From Bacillota bacterium (GTDB lineage Bacteria; Bacillota; Clostridia; Oscillospirales; Acutalibacteraceae), in NCBI GenBank assembly GCA_030705695.1, contig JAUZPX010000114.1:1-5284 (forward strand): 5,284 nt of DNA. Reading direction: 5' to 3'. Positions 1 to 5,112 of this stretch are shown piece after piece (positions within the stretch are counted from its first letter, which is position 1; each line of letters opens with the position of its first letter). A program made the position numbers and the translations under genes. The notes beneath the pieces are model-generated. The model was not told where the DNA came from and did not search any database. It saw nothing but the letters and a program-made list of their open reading frames with translations.

Positions 1-993
1 ACCGGTAGTATTTATTTTTAAAACTGCCAGATCCGTACGGGTGTCATAGCCTACGATAGTTGCATCATATGTTTTTTTCGTCGAAGTTACTACCTGAACC
101 GTATATTTTTTGCTATCAGAAATTACGTGGCTGTTTGTAATAATGTAGCCGTCGCTGCTCATGATTATTCCGCTACCCTGACCGGCTGCTTTGCTGACAG
201 TACCTTTATCAGACGCATCTTCATAAACAACAACGCCAACAACCGATACGCTAACTTTATTGAAAGCAGCTTCAACCTGAGTTTCTGCGCTGTTACCCGA
301 TGTATCGGACGAGCCATTAATACTTAGCGAAGGGCCGTTAGGATTAACGGCGTTATTGCTGTTACTGCCAGTTGAGCTTTGATTGTTATTTGACTGCGGA
401 GTTACTTTATAGTTATTTGCAAAAAATATAATACCTGTAATAAAAGCTATTATTAAAATAATAATGCCTAAAATATAAAGTTTCAAGCTTTTATCTGTTT
501 TCTTTTTCGGCGGTTGACCGTAATTACCGTAAAAATTTCCAGCGTAAGGGTTTTCCGAATTAACGGGAATATTTCCCGTATCTTTTGAAACGGGCTGAAC
601 ATATGCCGTCTGTTGATATGTTTGAGCATACGGATTCGATTGCTGTGGATAGCCGTAAGGTGGCTGCGGCGGATAACCGTATGGCTGATAGTTTTGCTGT
701 TGCTGCTGTGTTTGCTGTGAATTGTAGGGAGGCATTGCCGTATTATAGGGATTATTTGAATAATAAGGATAGTTTTCCTGTGAAGGTGGATTGCTGTTGA
801 CTGTAGGTTCTACATTCGCTTGATTTTGTGTTGAAGAAAGCGTATCACTTTCAGGTATTGGCGGCAATTCTTCAGTAACTCCTTCGTCGTTGAAATCATT
901 GGGAGTAGGATTAATTTCTTCATCAAGGTTATTTAACGGTTGTTGCGGGTTCTCTTCGTTCCCCTGAGGAAAGAGTTCGCTAAAATCACTCAT
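1..993 (-). CDS. htrA: HtrA/DegP-type membrane-anchored trypsin-like serine protease, partial (C-terminus beyond window)
   Basis: This is the first 331 codons of an HtrA/DegP family protease, a surface quality-control enzyme that degrades misfolded exported proteins. Residues 1-60 are acidic. Residues 75-162 are rich in Gln, Pro, Tyr and Asn, with three NPY motifs (81, 120, 148), two PYGYP motifs and a short poly-Gln stretch. A basic KKK (163-165) precedes one membrane helix (about 170-191), so the low-complexity arm should be cytoplasmic and the protease outside. A Ser/Asn/Gly linker (about 200-238) leads into the protease domain. GQGSGII (271-277) is followed by TNSHVI with the catalytic His289, and RTDLAVLKI carries the catalytic Asp321. 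The catalytic Ser and any PDZ domain lie beyond the edge. The ATG is supported by an in-frame TAA 3 nt upstream and an AAAGG ribosome site 11 nt upstream. It begins 36 nt after the kinase stop with no terminator between, so it is probably co-transcribed with the two-component pair. The family is clear; the exact subtype (HtrA, HtrB or YyxA-like) is not. Confidence 0.95.
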   Translation of the reverse strand, partial: MSDFSELFPQGNEENPQQPLNNLDEEINPTPNDFNDEGVTEELPPIPESDTLSSTQNQANVEPTVNSNPPSQENYPYYSNNPYNTAMPPYNSQQTQQQQQNYQPYGYPPQPPYGYPQQSNPYAQTYQQTAYVQPVSKDTGNIPVNSENPYAGNFYGNYGQPPKKKTDKSLKLYILGIIILIIAFITGIIFFANNYKVTPQSNNNQSSTGSNSNNAVNPNGPSLSINGSSDTSGNSAETQVEAAFNKVSVSVVGVVVYEDASDKGTVSKAAGQGSGIIMSSDGYIITNSHVISDSKKYTVQVVTSTKKTYDATIVGYDTRTDLAVLKINTTG

Positions 994-1029
994 ATTTTAC
1001 CATGCCTTTCTATACATGCAGTATATATA

Positions 1030-2463
1030 TTAATTTGGAATCCAGAAAGTAAACTTGCAGTGTTCTCCTGCAACGCTTTCTGCGTAAATATTACCGCCAT
1101 GAAGACGAATTATCGTCCTAACGATGTAAAGTCCTAAACCCATGCCGTATTTGTCACGGCTTCGGGATTTATCTGTTTTATAAAATTTATCAAAAATGAA
1201 GCTAAGCTCTTCAGGAAGAATTCCTTCGCCGCTGTTTTGAATTTCAACAAAAACGGCTTCGTTTGTTTTATATGCTTTTACTTTAATATATCCGTTTTCA
1301 TTTGTGAATTTTACGGCATTTTCTACCAAATTATAAATTACCTGATGCATTAAATCGGAATCGCCATTCACAAAAAGACTTTCCATATCGTCTAATCCGA
1401 AGATTTTTAAATGACGTTCTTCAATTTTTTGCTCAAATGTAATAAGAGTATTTATAAGTGTTTCTGTAAGATCAAATCTCTGTTTGTTTAAGCGCAACTC
1501 ACCGTTGTCAATTCTTGAAAGTGCTAGCATTGAGGTAACAAGACGAGAAAGGCGCTTTATTTCTTCAGATACGAGTTTTAAATAAAAGGATTGTTTATCT
1601 TTTTCAATTGTACCGTCCAAAATACCGTCAATAAATCCTGAAATTGTTGTCATTGGTGTTTTCAGCTCATGAGATACATTGGCGATAAAACTTCGTCGTG
1701 CACTCTCAGATTGAGTAAGTGAGTCTGCCATGTTATTAAAAGCCTCGGAAAGCTGACCGATTTCATCTTTTGATTTAACTGGTACACGAACTTCAAAATC
1801 GCCTGAACCAAAACTTTTGGCGGCTTTAGCAATTTGACGCAATGGGCGCACCAGACTAAACGAAAAATACCAAACAAGCCCAGAAACTATAACGAAAGTC
1901 ATAATAGCGGCTAAAATAAAAATCGTCATAACACGTGTTGTAAAGTTGTAAATATCGTTATGAGCCATTGAAACAAATACGATACCATATACAGATTGTT
2001 GACCGTTTTCTGTAATGGTAATCGGTACACTTGCCGTATAGTAATTTGATTTATAAAAACCGCCAAGAGTTGAATCTTCGATATTAGCTTTGCTCAAGGC
2101 ACTAGTCAAAATTAATTTTGGAAGTGCAGAGCCAGTTTTAACATCAGAATTTTGCCCCGAGCTAATTTCAACAATGCCATCTTTGTCGGCTAAAAAAATG
2201 TCGGCACCAATACTTTTTGCCATAGCAGTTATCACTGTTTGAAAGAGTTTGGGATCTTTTGGCGAAATTGAAACGCCGTTCTGTATAGAGCTGCTTTGGC
2301 AGAGATTTGAAACTTCATTAGCATTTTCCAGAAGAAGACTTTCTTTTTCGCCTTCCCAGTACCTGCTAATAAAGAACAAAAGCGTTATTCCCAAAATCAA
2401 AAAGCTTACAAGAACAATCAGCAAACCGATAGCCAGTTGTTTTTTAAACAATGTTTTCTGCAT
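1030..2463 (-). CDS. Sensor histidine kinase (HisKA class, HAMP, extracellular Cache/PAS-like sensor)
   Basis: A complete 477-residue membrane sensor kinase that should autophosphorylate on His and pass phosphate to the response regulator encoded just upstream. Transmembrane helix 1 is at about 11-32 and helix 2 at about 179-201. They enclose roughly 145 extracellular residues with a Cache/PAS-like signature (ADIFLADKDGIVEISSG, 87-103, and YTASVPI, 142-148). A HAMP linker (about 202-255) shows the RP pair at 206-207 and DEIGQL at 233-238. The HisKA dimerisation helix has SHELKTP with the phospho-acceptor His265. The ATPase domain shows the N box (NLVENAVKFT, 378-387), a G1 box with NSGEGI (410-415), an F box (FDKFYKTD, 424-431) and a G2 box (GMGLGL, 440-445). 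Asn410 replaces the usual G1 Asp, a variant I recall from other Firmicutes kinases. The start is 11 nt after the regulator stop and has no strong Shine-Dalgarno, which suggests translational coupling. The layout resembles PhoR/ResE/CssS kinases; the signal is unknown. Confidence 0.97.
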   Translation of the reverse strand: MQKTLFKKQLAIGLLIVLVSFLILGITLLFFISRYWEGEKESLLLENANEVSNLCQSSSIQNGVSISPKDPKLFQTVITAMAKSIGADIFLADKDGIVEISSGQNSDVKTGSALPKLILTSALSKANIEDSTLGGFYKSNYYTASVPITITENGQQSVYGIVFVSMAHNDIYNFTTRVMTIFILAAIMTFVIVSGLVWYFSFSLVRPLRQIAKAAKSFGSGDFEVRVPVKSKDEIGQLSEAFNNMADSLTQSESARRSFIANVSHELKTPMTTISGFIDGILDGTIEKDKQSFYLKLVSEEIKRLSRLVTSMLALSRIDNGELRLNKQRFDLTETLINTLITFEQKIEERHLKIFGLDDMESLFVNGDSDLMHQVIYNLVENAVKFTNENGYIKVKAYKTNEAVFVEIQNSGEGILPEELSFIFDKFYKTDKSRSRDKYGMGLGLYIVRTIIRLHGGNIYAESVAGEHCKFTFWIPN

Positions 2464-2474
2464 ATTATCAGCCG

Positions 2475-3164
2475 TTATTCTTTGGTTTCAAACTTATATC
2501 CAACGCCCCAGACAGTTTTGAGCTCCCATTTATCAGAAGCACCGTCTATTTTTTCTCTAAGGCGTTTTACGTGGACATCTACTGTGCGGGAGTCGCCATA
2601 ATAATCGAATCCCCAAACTTCATCTAAAAGCTGATCTCTTGTAAACACACGGTTTGGATTGCTTGCAAGGTGATAAATCAATTCCATTTCCTTTGGAGGA
2701 GTGTCAACAACTACATTGTTGACTTTTAGTTCGTAATTTGTAAGGTTAATTGAAAGTTTGTCCAATTTCACTTCTTTTACGATGTTATCGTCATTTTTGC
2801 CTGTTCTGCGTAAAACTGCACGAATACGGGCAATTATTTCTTTTGCTTCAAAAGGTTTTACAACATAATCATCTGCACCAAGCTCTAAGCCAAGAACTTT
2901 ATCGAATACTTCACCCTTAGCTGTAAGCATAATAATAGGGCAGGTGGATACTTTGCGAATTTCACGGCAGACCTGCCAGCCGTCAAGACCCGGAAGCATT
3001 ACATCAAGCAGAATCAGGTCGGGTTTTTCTTCTTCAAACTTCATTAAAGCTTCCCTACCGTCATTGGCAATGACCACGTGAAAGCCTTCTTTTTCAATAT
3101 AAAGACGCAATAGCTCGCAAATGTTTAAGTTGTCGTCTACAACAAGGATTTTTTCAGAACTCAT
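2475..3164 (-). CDS. OmpR/PhoB-family response regulator (receiver plus winged-helix DNA-binding domain)
   Basis: A complete 229-residue DNA-binding response regulator, partner of the kinase encoded 11 nt downstream. The receiver domain (about 4-119) has the acidic pair D10/D11, the phospho-acceptor D54 in LLDVMLPG, the switch T81 in MLTAK and the conserved Lys103 in VVKPF. The winged-helix domain (about 131-226) shows RDQLLDEVWG (176-185), the recognition helix region DSRTVDVHVKRLREKI (191-206) and the wing hairpin TVWGVGYKF (217-225). An in-frame ATG nine codons upstream (3191) would give a 238-residue form. I prefer the ATG at 3164 because AAAGGAGG lies 9 nt ahead of it, inside the would-be extension, and because MSSEKILVVDD is a normal receiver start. 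It is the first gene of the regulator-kinase-protease operon and probably controls that operon. It is similar in type to PhoP, ResD and CssR, but I cannot assign an ortholog. Confidence 0.97.
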   Translation of the reverse strand: MSSEKILVVDDNLNICELLRLYIEKEGFHVVIANDGREALMKFEEEKPDLILLDVMLPGLDGWQVCREIRKVSTCPIIMLTAKGEVFDKVLGLELGADDYVVKPFEAKEIIARIRAVLRRTGKNDDNIVKEVKLDKLSINLTNYELKVNNVVVDTPPKEMELIYHLASNPNRVFTRDQLLDEVWGFDYYGDSRTVDVHVKRLREKIDGASDKWELKTVWGVGYKFETKE

Positions 3165-3173
3165 ATTGGGAAG

Positions 3174-3185
3174 CCTCCTTTTTTT
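3174..3185 (-). promoter_or_regulatory. Ribosome binding site of the response regulator
   Basis: The minus strand reads AAAAAAAGGAGG here, ending 9 nt before the ATG at 3164. It is a full match to the Shine-Dalgarno consensus. It decides the start: the longer reading from 3191 would place this site inside the coding region. Confidence 0.85.
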
Positions 3186-3195
3186 GTTCACAATT

Positions 3196-3204
3196 AATAT
3201 AACA
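3196..3204 (-). promoter_or_regulatory. Candidate extended -10 promoter element for the two-component/htrA operon
   Basis: The minus strand reads TGTTATATT, an extended -10 form (TGn followed by TATATT), about 32 nt before the preferred regulator start. That leaves a short leader carrying the AAAGGAGG site. I see no recognisable TTGACA-like -35 at 16-18 nt upstream, so the promoter would have to rely on the extended -10 or on an activator. The surrounding DNA is AT-rich, so a chance match is possible. Confidence 0.35.
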
Positions 3205-3272
3205 TAAAATTTATTAAAATAGTTGATTTATTTGAAATAAGCCATTTTATACACTAAAAAATCAGAGCCTTT

Positions 3273-3299
3273 TCACATATTTCAAAAAGTCATCACATA
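3273..3299 (-). repeat. Direct repeat TATGTGA, 20-bp period, upstream of the two-component operon
   Basis: The minus strand carries TATGTGA at 3299-3293 and again at 3279-3273, start to start 20 bp, or about two helical turns. It lies 70-100 nt upstream of the candidate -10 at 3196-3204. OmpR/PhoB-family regulators commonly bind direct repeats on one DNA face, so this could be a site for the regulator encoded downstream. That role is inference; two 7-mers in AT-rich DNA can arise by chance. Confidence 0.3.
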
Positions 3300-3313
3300 A
3301 ACGGGGAATAATA

Positions 3314-3342
3314 ATATAATTTTTTCGTGAAGAAAATTATAT
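3314..3342. repeat. AT-rich hairpin in the leader of the two-component operon
   Basis: An inverted repeat with 12 paired positions, including one G-T wobble. The left arm starts ATATAATTTT, the right arm ends AAAATTATAT, and the loop is CGTGA. It is flanked on both sides by GGGGA(A)TAAT-like sequence (3303-3310 and 3343-3350). It has no GC-rich stem or adjacent T-run, so it does not look like an ordinary terminator. Function unknown. Confidence 0.4.
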
Positions 3343-3370
3343 GGGGATAATTGAGATAGCATTCTCTTTA

Positions 3371-3393
3371 TTATTGTTTTTAAAAAACAATAA
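3371..3393. repeat. 23-nt near-perfect palindrome
   Basis: The left arm TTATTGTTTTT and right arm AAAAACAATAA (11 bp each) are separated by a single A. A symmetric element with almost no loop fits a binding site for a dimeric protein better than an RNA hairpin. It lies between a distal promoter-like sequence (3408-3436) and the two-component operon. The arms are largely A/T runs, which lowers its significance. Confidence 0.4.
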
Positions 3394-3407
3394 ATAATTA
3401 TAATTAA

Positions 3408-3436
3408 AGAATAATAAATTTTCAAAGAGAAGTCAA
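3408..3436 (-). promoter_or_regulatory. Candidate distal sigma-A-like promoter
   Basis: The minus strand has TTGACT at 3436-3431 (5 of 6 to the -35 consensus) and, after exactly 17 nt, TATTCT at 3413-3408 (4 of 6 to the -10). It sits just downstream of the spoIIID terminator and points toward the two-component operon. Use of this promoter would give a leader of about 240 nt containing the palindromes listed here. It has better spacing and a better -35 than the proximal candidate, but a longer leader. Confidence 0.35.
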
Positions 3437-3464
3437 ATGAAAATTGATTGATTATGAATTTTTG

Positions 3465-3494
3465 CAAAAATATGGGCGGCCAAAAGGCCGCCCA
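3465..3494 (-). terminator. Rho-independent terminator of spoIIID
   Basis: A perfect 8-bp GC stem, GGGCGGCC and GGCCGCCC (3474-3481 and 3486-3493), has a 4-nt loop. On the minus strand it is followed by ATA and then TTTTT. It begins 18 nt after the spoIIID stop. The plus strand also has a T-rich tract (TTTTTGTTTTG, from 3498), so the structure could act in both directions, although no plus-strand gene is seen. Confidence 0.9.
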
Positions 3495-3511
3495 CGGTTT
3501 TTGTTTTGAAA

Positions 3512-3763
3512 TTATGTTAATTTTTTATATTTGTTTTTTGTTGCCATTCCGCCGCGAATATGTCTTTGTGCTTTGTTGACTTCCAAAACATCTTTCACTT
3601 CGCGATAAAGCTGGGGATTCAAAATTTTTAATCTTTCACTTACGTCTTTATGTACCGTGCTTTTGCTTACGCCGAATTTTTTTGCAGCACTCCGCACAGT
3701 TGCCTTGCTTTGAATAATATACTCGCCAAGCATGGCAGCTCGCTCTTCCACTATACCCTTCAC
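3512..3763 (-). CDS. spoIIID: Sporulation transcriptional regulator SpoIIID
   Basis: An 83-residue protein recognisable as SpoIIID, the small DNA-binding protein that activates and represses mother-cell genes together with sigma-E during endospore formation. A helix-turn-helix spans about 22-45, with the recognition segment FGVSKSTVHKDVSERL (30-45) nearly identical to my recollection of the Bacillus subtilis protein. A second conserved basic patch, RHIRGG plus ATKNKYKK (67-81), matches the C-terminal DNA-contacting region. B. subtilis SpoIIID is about 93 residues; this one ends soon after the basic patch and lacks the acidic tail. The start is GTG, as in B. subtilis, with AAGGGGGG ending 7 nt upstream. 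An overlapping out-of-frame ATG reads straight into TGA and is not used. It has its own terminator downstream and a hairpin upstream, so it is probably a single-gene unit. The usual neighbours I associate with it (spoIIQ-like peptidase, mreB/mbl) are absent from this window. Confidence 0.97.
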   Translation of the reverse strand: MKGIVEERAAMLGEYIIQSKATVRSAAKKFGVSKSTVHKDVSERLKILNPQLYREVKDVLEVNKAQRHIRGGMATKNKYKKLT

Positions 3764-3770
3764 ATATACG

Positions 3771-3778
3771 CCCCCCTT
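3771..3778 (-). promoter_or_regulatory. Ribosome binding site of spoIIID (supports GTG start)
   Basis: The minus strand reads AAGGGGGG, ending 7 nt before the GTG at 3763. No in-frame ATG lies between this site and the conserved coding sequence, so the GTG is the best start. Confidence 0.75.
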
Positions 3779-3791
3779 AAGGTTGGTTTCG

Positions 3792-3803
3792 ATTATATAT
3801 ATG
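3792..3803 (-). promoter_or_regulatory. Candidate -10 region of the spoIIID promoter
   Basis: The minus strand reads CATATATATAAT, about 30-40 nt before the spoIIID start. It contains TATAAT and also a CATA core of the sort found in sigma-E -10 elements, the factor that drives spoIIID in B. subtilis. No good -35 for either factor is visible at the right distance, so only the position is persuasive. Confidence 0.3.
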
Positions 3804-3844
3804 CGTTTAGTAAGTAGGTTAGAAGTGGATTGAATTTGCTTTTT

Positions 3845-3858
3845 AATTTTATAAAATT
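3845..3858. repeat. 14-nt perfect palindrome upstream of spoIIID
   Basis: AATTTTATAAAATT is self-complementary without a spacer. It lies about 40-55 nt upstream of the candidate spoIIID -10, a position suited to a regulator site. It is pure A/T in AT-rich DNA, so chance is a real alternative. Confidence 0.3.
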
Positions 3859-3884
3859 CAGCTTTAAAAAAGCCGATAAGAAAG

Positions 3885-3931
3885 ATAACACCTTCGCACA
3901 GTATCTTGTAAGATAAAGTTGAAGGTGTTAT
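3885..3931 (-). terminator. Nested hairpin, probable terminator of the nucleotide-sugar operon
   Basis: An 11-bp outer stem (ATAACACCTTC at 3885-3895 and GAAGGTGTTAT at 3921-3931) encloses an inner stem, TATCT with AGATA (3902-3906, 3911-3915), separated by a 6/5-nt internal loop. It begins 33 nt after the epimerase stop. On the minus strand it is followed by CTTTCTTAT and, further on, CGGCTTTTTT. The T-tract is not immediate, so termination is likely but not certain. A two-tier stem is more elaborate than a minimal terminator. Confidence 0.6.
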
Positions 3932-3964
3932 TTAATGAGTTTAATTTAGATTCGAAAAGAAAAA

Positions 3965-5110
3965 TTATTTCTTTCGCCAAACCATTTTATTTACGATACT
4001 GGTGTAAGACTGAATAATTTTAACTGCTTTAACAGAGACATTTTCGTCGGTGTAATCAGGGACAGGAGAGGCAAAATCGCCGTTTGCGTTCATTGATACA
4101 GCTGTGCTTACTGCTTGAAAAACTTGTTCGGCAGAGATACCCGCAATTATGAAATTACCCTTATCAATAGCTTCGGGGCGTTCTGTTGATGTGCGGATAC
4201 ATACTGCTGGGAACGCTTTCCCAATGCTGCTGAAAAAGGCGCTTTCTTCAGGAAGTGTGCCTGAATCGCTTACAACGCAAAAAGAATTCATCTGCAAATT
4301 ATTATAATCTGAAAACCCAAAGGGCTTTAAGTTTCTGACATTTTTGTGAAAAACAAAACCGCGCTGCTCCAGAAATTTAGCTGAACGTGGATGTGTGCTG
4401 TAAATAATCGGCATATCGTAAGCCTCAGCCAACTGATTTACAGCAGTCATAAGGCTTAAAAAGTTTTCTTCAGTATCAATATTTTCTTCACGATGAGCAG
4501 AAAGCAACATATAATTGCCTTTTGAAAGCCCTAAGGTTTCCAAAACATTGCTAGATTCAATTTTTGAAAGATGTGTTCTGAGAACTTCTGCCATAGGACT
4601 GCCCGTAACATATGTACGTTCTTTAGCAGTGCCTTCTGCGTTTAGGTAGCGGCGTGCATGTTCGCTGTAACAAAGGTTAACGTCAGCAATATGGTCTACA
4701 ATTCGACGATTTGTTTCTTCAGGAAGGCATTCGTCAAAGCAGCGGTTTCCTGCTTCCATGTGAAAGATTGGGATATGAAGCCTTTTTGCAGAAATCGCCG
4801 ACAAACATGAGTTTGTGTCGCCAAGTATAAGCAATGCATCGGGGTTTTGTTCGCTTAACAGCTTATAAGACTTTGCAATGATATTACCGATTGTCTCACC
4901 CAAATCAGAACCTACAGCATTTAAATAAAAGTCAGGTTGCCTAAGACCAAGATCGTCAAAAAAGATTTGGTTCAGCTCGTAATCATAGTTTTGTCCTGTA
5001 TGCACAAGCAGTTGATCGAAATATTTGTCACATTTCTTGATGACCTCCGATAAACGGATAATCTCAGGTCGTGTTCCGATAATGGTCATAAGTTTCAGTT
5101 TTTTGTTCAT
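3965..5110 (-). CDS. fnlC: Non-hydrolysing UDP-N-acetylhexosamine 2-epimerase (WecB family), CapG/FnlC/WbjD type
   Basis: A complete 381-residue epimerase of the WecB family with the GT-B fold, normal in length. It shows GTRPE (12-16), GDTN with Asp98 (97-100), HMEAG with Glu119 (117-121), PEETNRR (130-136), SAHREEN with His206 (204-210), SDSGTLPEE (281-289) and RTSTERPEA (306-314). These are the usual substrate and catalytic positions. The forms MEAGNRCFDE and SDSGTxxEES, plus the upstream cupin reductase, point to the CapG/FnlC/WbjD branch rather than housekeeping WecB. In known systems that branch converts UDP-2-acetamido-2,6-dideoxy-L-talose to UDP-N-acetyl-L-fucosamine in the cytoplasm, for capsule or O-antigen-like glycans. 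The start is 2 nt after the upstream stop, with AGAGGTG 5 nt before the ATG overlapping that stop, so the two genes are tightly coupled. It is the last gene of its operon, followed by the nested hairpin. If the branch assignment is wrong, it would be a UDP-GlcNAc/ManNAc epimerase (wecB or mnaA). Confidence 0.95.
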   Translation of the reverse strand: MNKKLKLMTIIGTRPEIIRLSEVIKKCDKYFDQLLVHTGQNYDYELNQIFFDDLGLRQPDFYLNAVGSDLGETIGNIIAKSYKLLSEQNPDALLILGDTNSCLSAISAKRLHIPIFHMEAGNRCFDECLPEETNRRIVDHIADVNLCYSEHARRYLNAEGTAKERTYVTGSPMAEVLRTHLSKIESSNVLETLGLSKGNYMLLSAHREENIDTEENFLSLMTAVNQLAEAYDMPIIYSTHPRSAKFLEQRGFVFHKNVRNLKPFGFSDYNNLQMNSFCVVSDSGTLPEESAFFSSIGKAFPAVCIRTSTERPEAIDKGNFIIAGISAEQVFQAVSTAVSMNANGDFASPVPDYTDENVSVKAVKIIQSYTSIVNKMVWRKK

Positions 5111-5112
5111 TA

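Larger units (their letters stand above)
3165..3511. other. Intergenic region between spoIIID and the two-component operon, no gene
   Basis: About 350 nt with no credible coding sequence. It holds, from high to low coordinates, the spoIIID terminator, a distal promoter-like pair, a 23-nt palindrome, an AT-rich hairpin, a 20-bp-period direct repeat and a proximal extended -10. The only open frame (minus, 3467-3282) starts with TTG at the foot of the terminator, has no ribosome site and encodes an Ile/Lys/Phe-rich composition expected of AT-rich noncoding DNA. The length is consistent with a long regulated leader. Confidence 0.6.

Noticed and set aside
660..720. Possible tandem DNA repeat at the Gln/Pro/Tyr codons
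   Set aside because: The repetition is at protein level with mixed synonymous codons (CAA/CAG, TAC/TAT, GGT/GGC) and no exact DNA unit, so I describe it as low complexity in the protease.
1011..1025. Inverted repeat TATAC-ATGCA-GTATA between kinase and protease
   Set aside because: A 5-bp AT-rich stem with no T-run is too weak to be a terminator; the 36-nt gap is better read as an intra-operon spacer with a ribosome site.
127..1137. Three plus-strand frames of 65-71 residues (127-327, 585-800, 940-1137)
   Set aside because: All are antisense to the protease gene or kinase end, have no ribosome sites and no motifs. They are shadows of the real minus-strand genes.
1662..1877. 71-residue minus-strand frame inside the kinase gene
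   Set aside because: It is in a different frame within the HAMP/HisKA coding region, which is fully explained by the kinase.
2249..2521. 90-residue plus-strand open frame
   Set aside because: It lies antisense to the kinase N-terminus and regulator C-terminus, both of which have clear family motifs, and shows no recognisable domain.
3282..3467. 61-residue open frame on the minus strand in the AT-rich gap
   Set aside because: It starts with TTG at the base of the spoIIID terminator, lacks a ribosome site, spans both palindromes and has the Ile/Lys/Phe/Tyr-rich composition expected of random AT-rich DNA.
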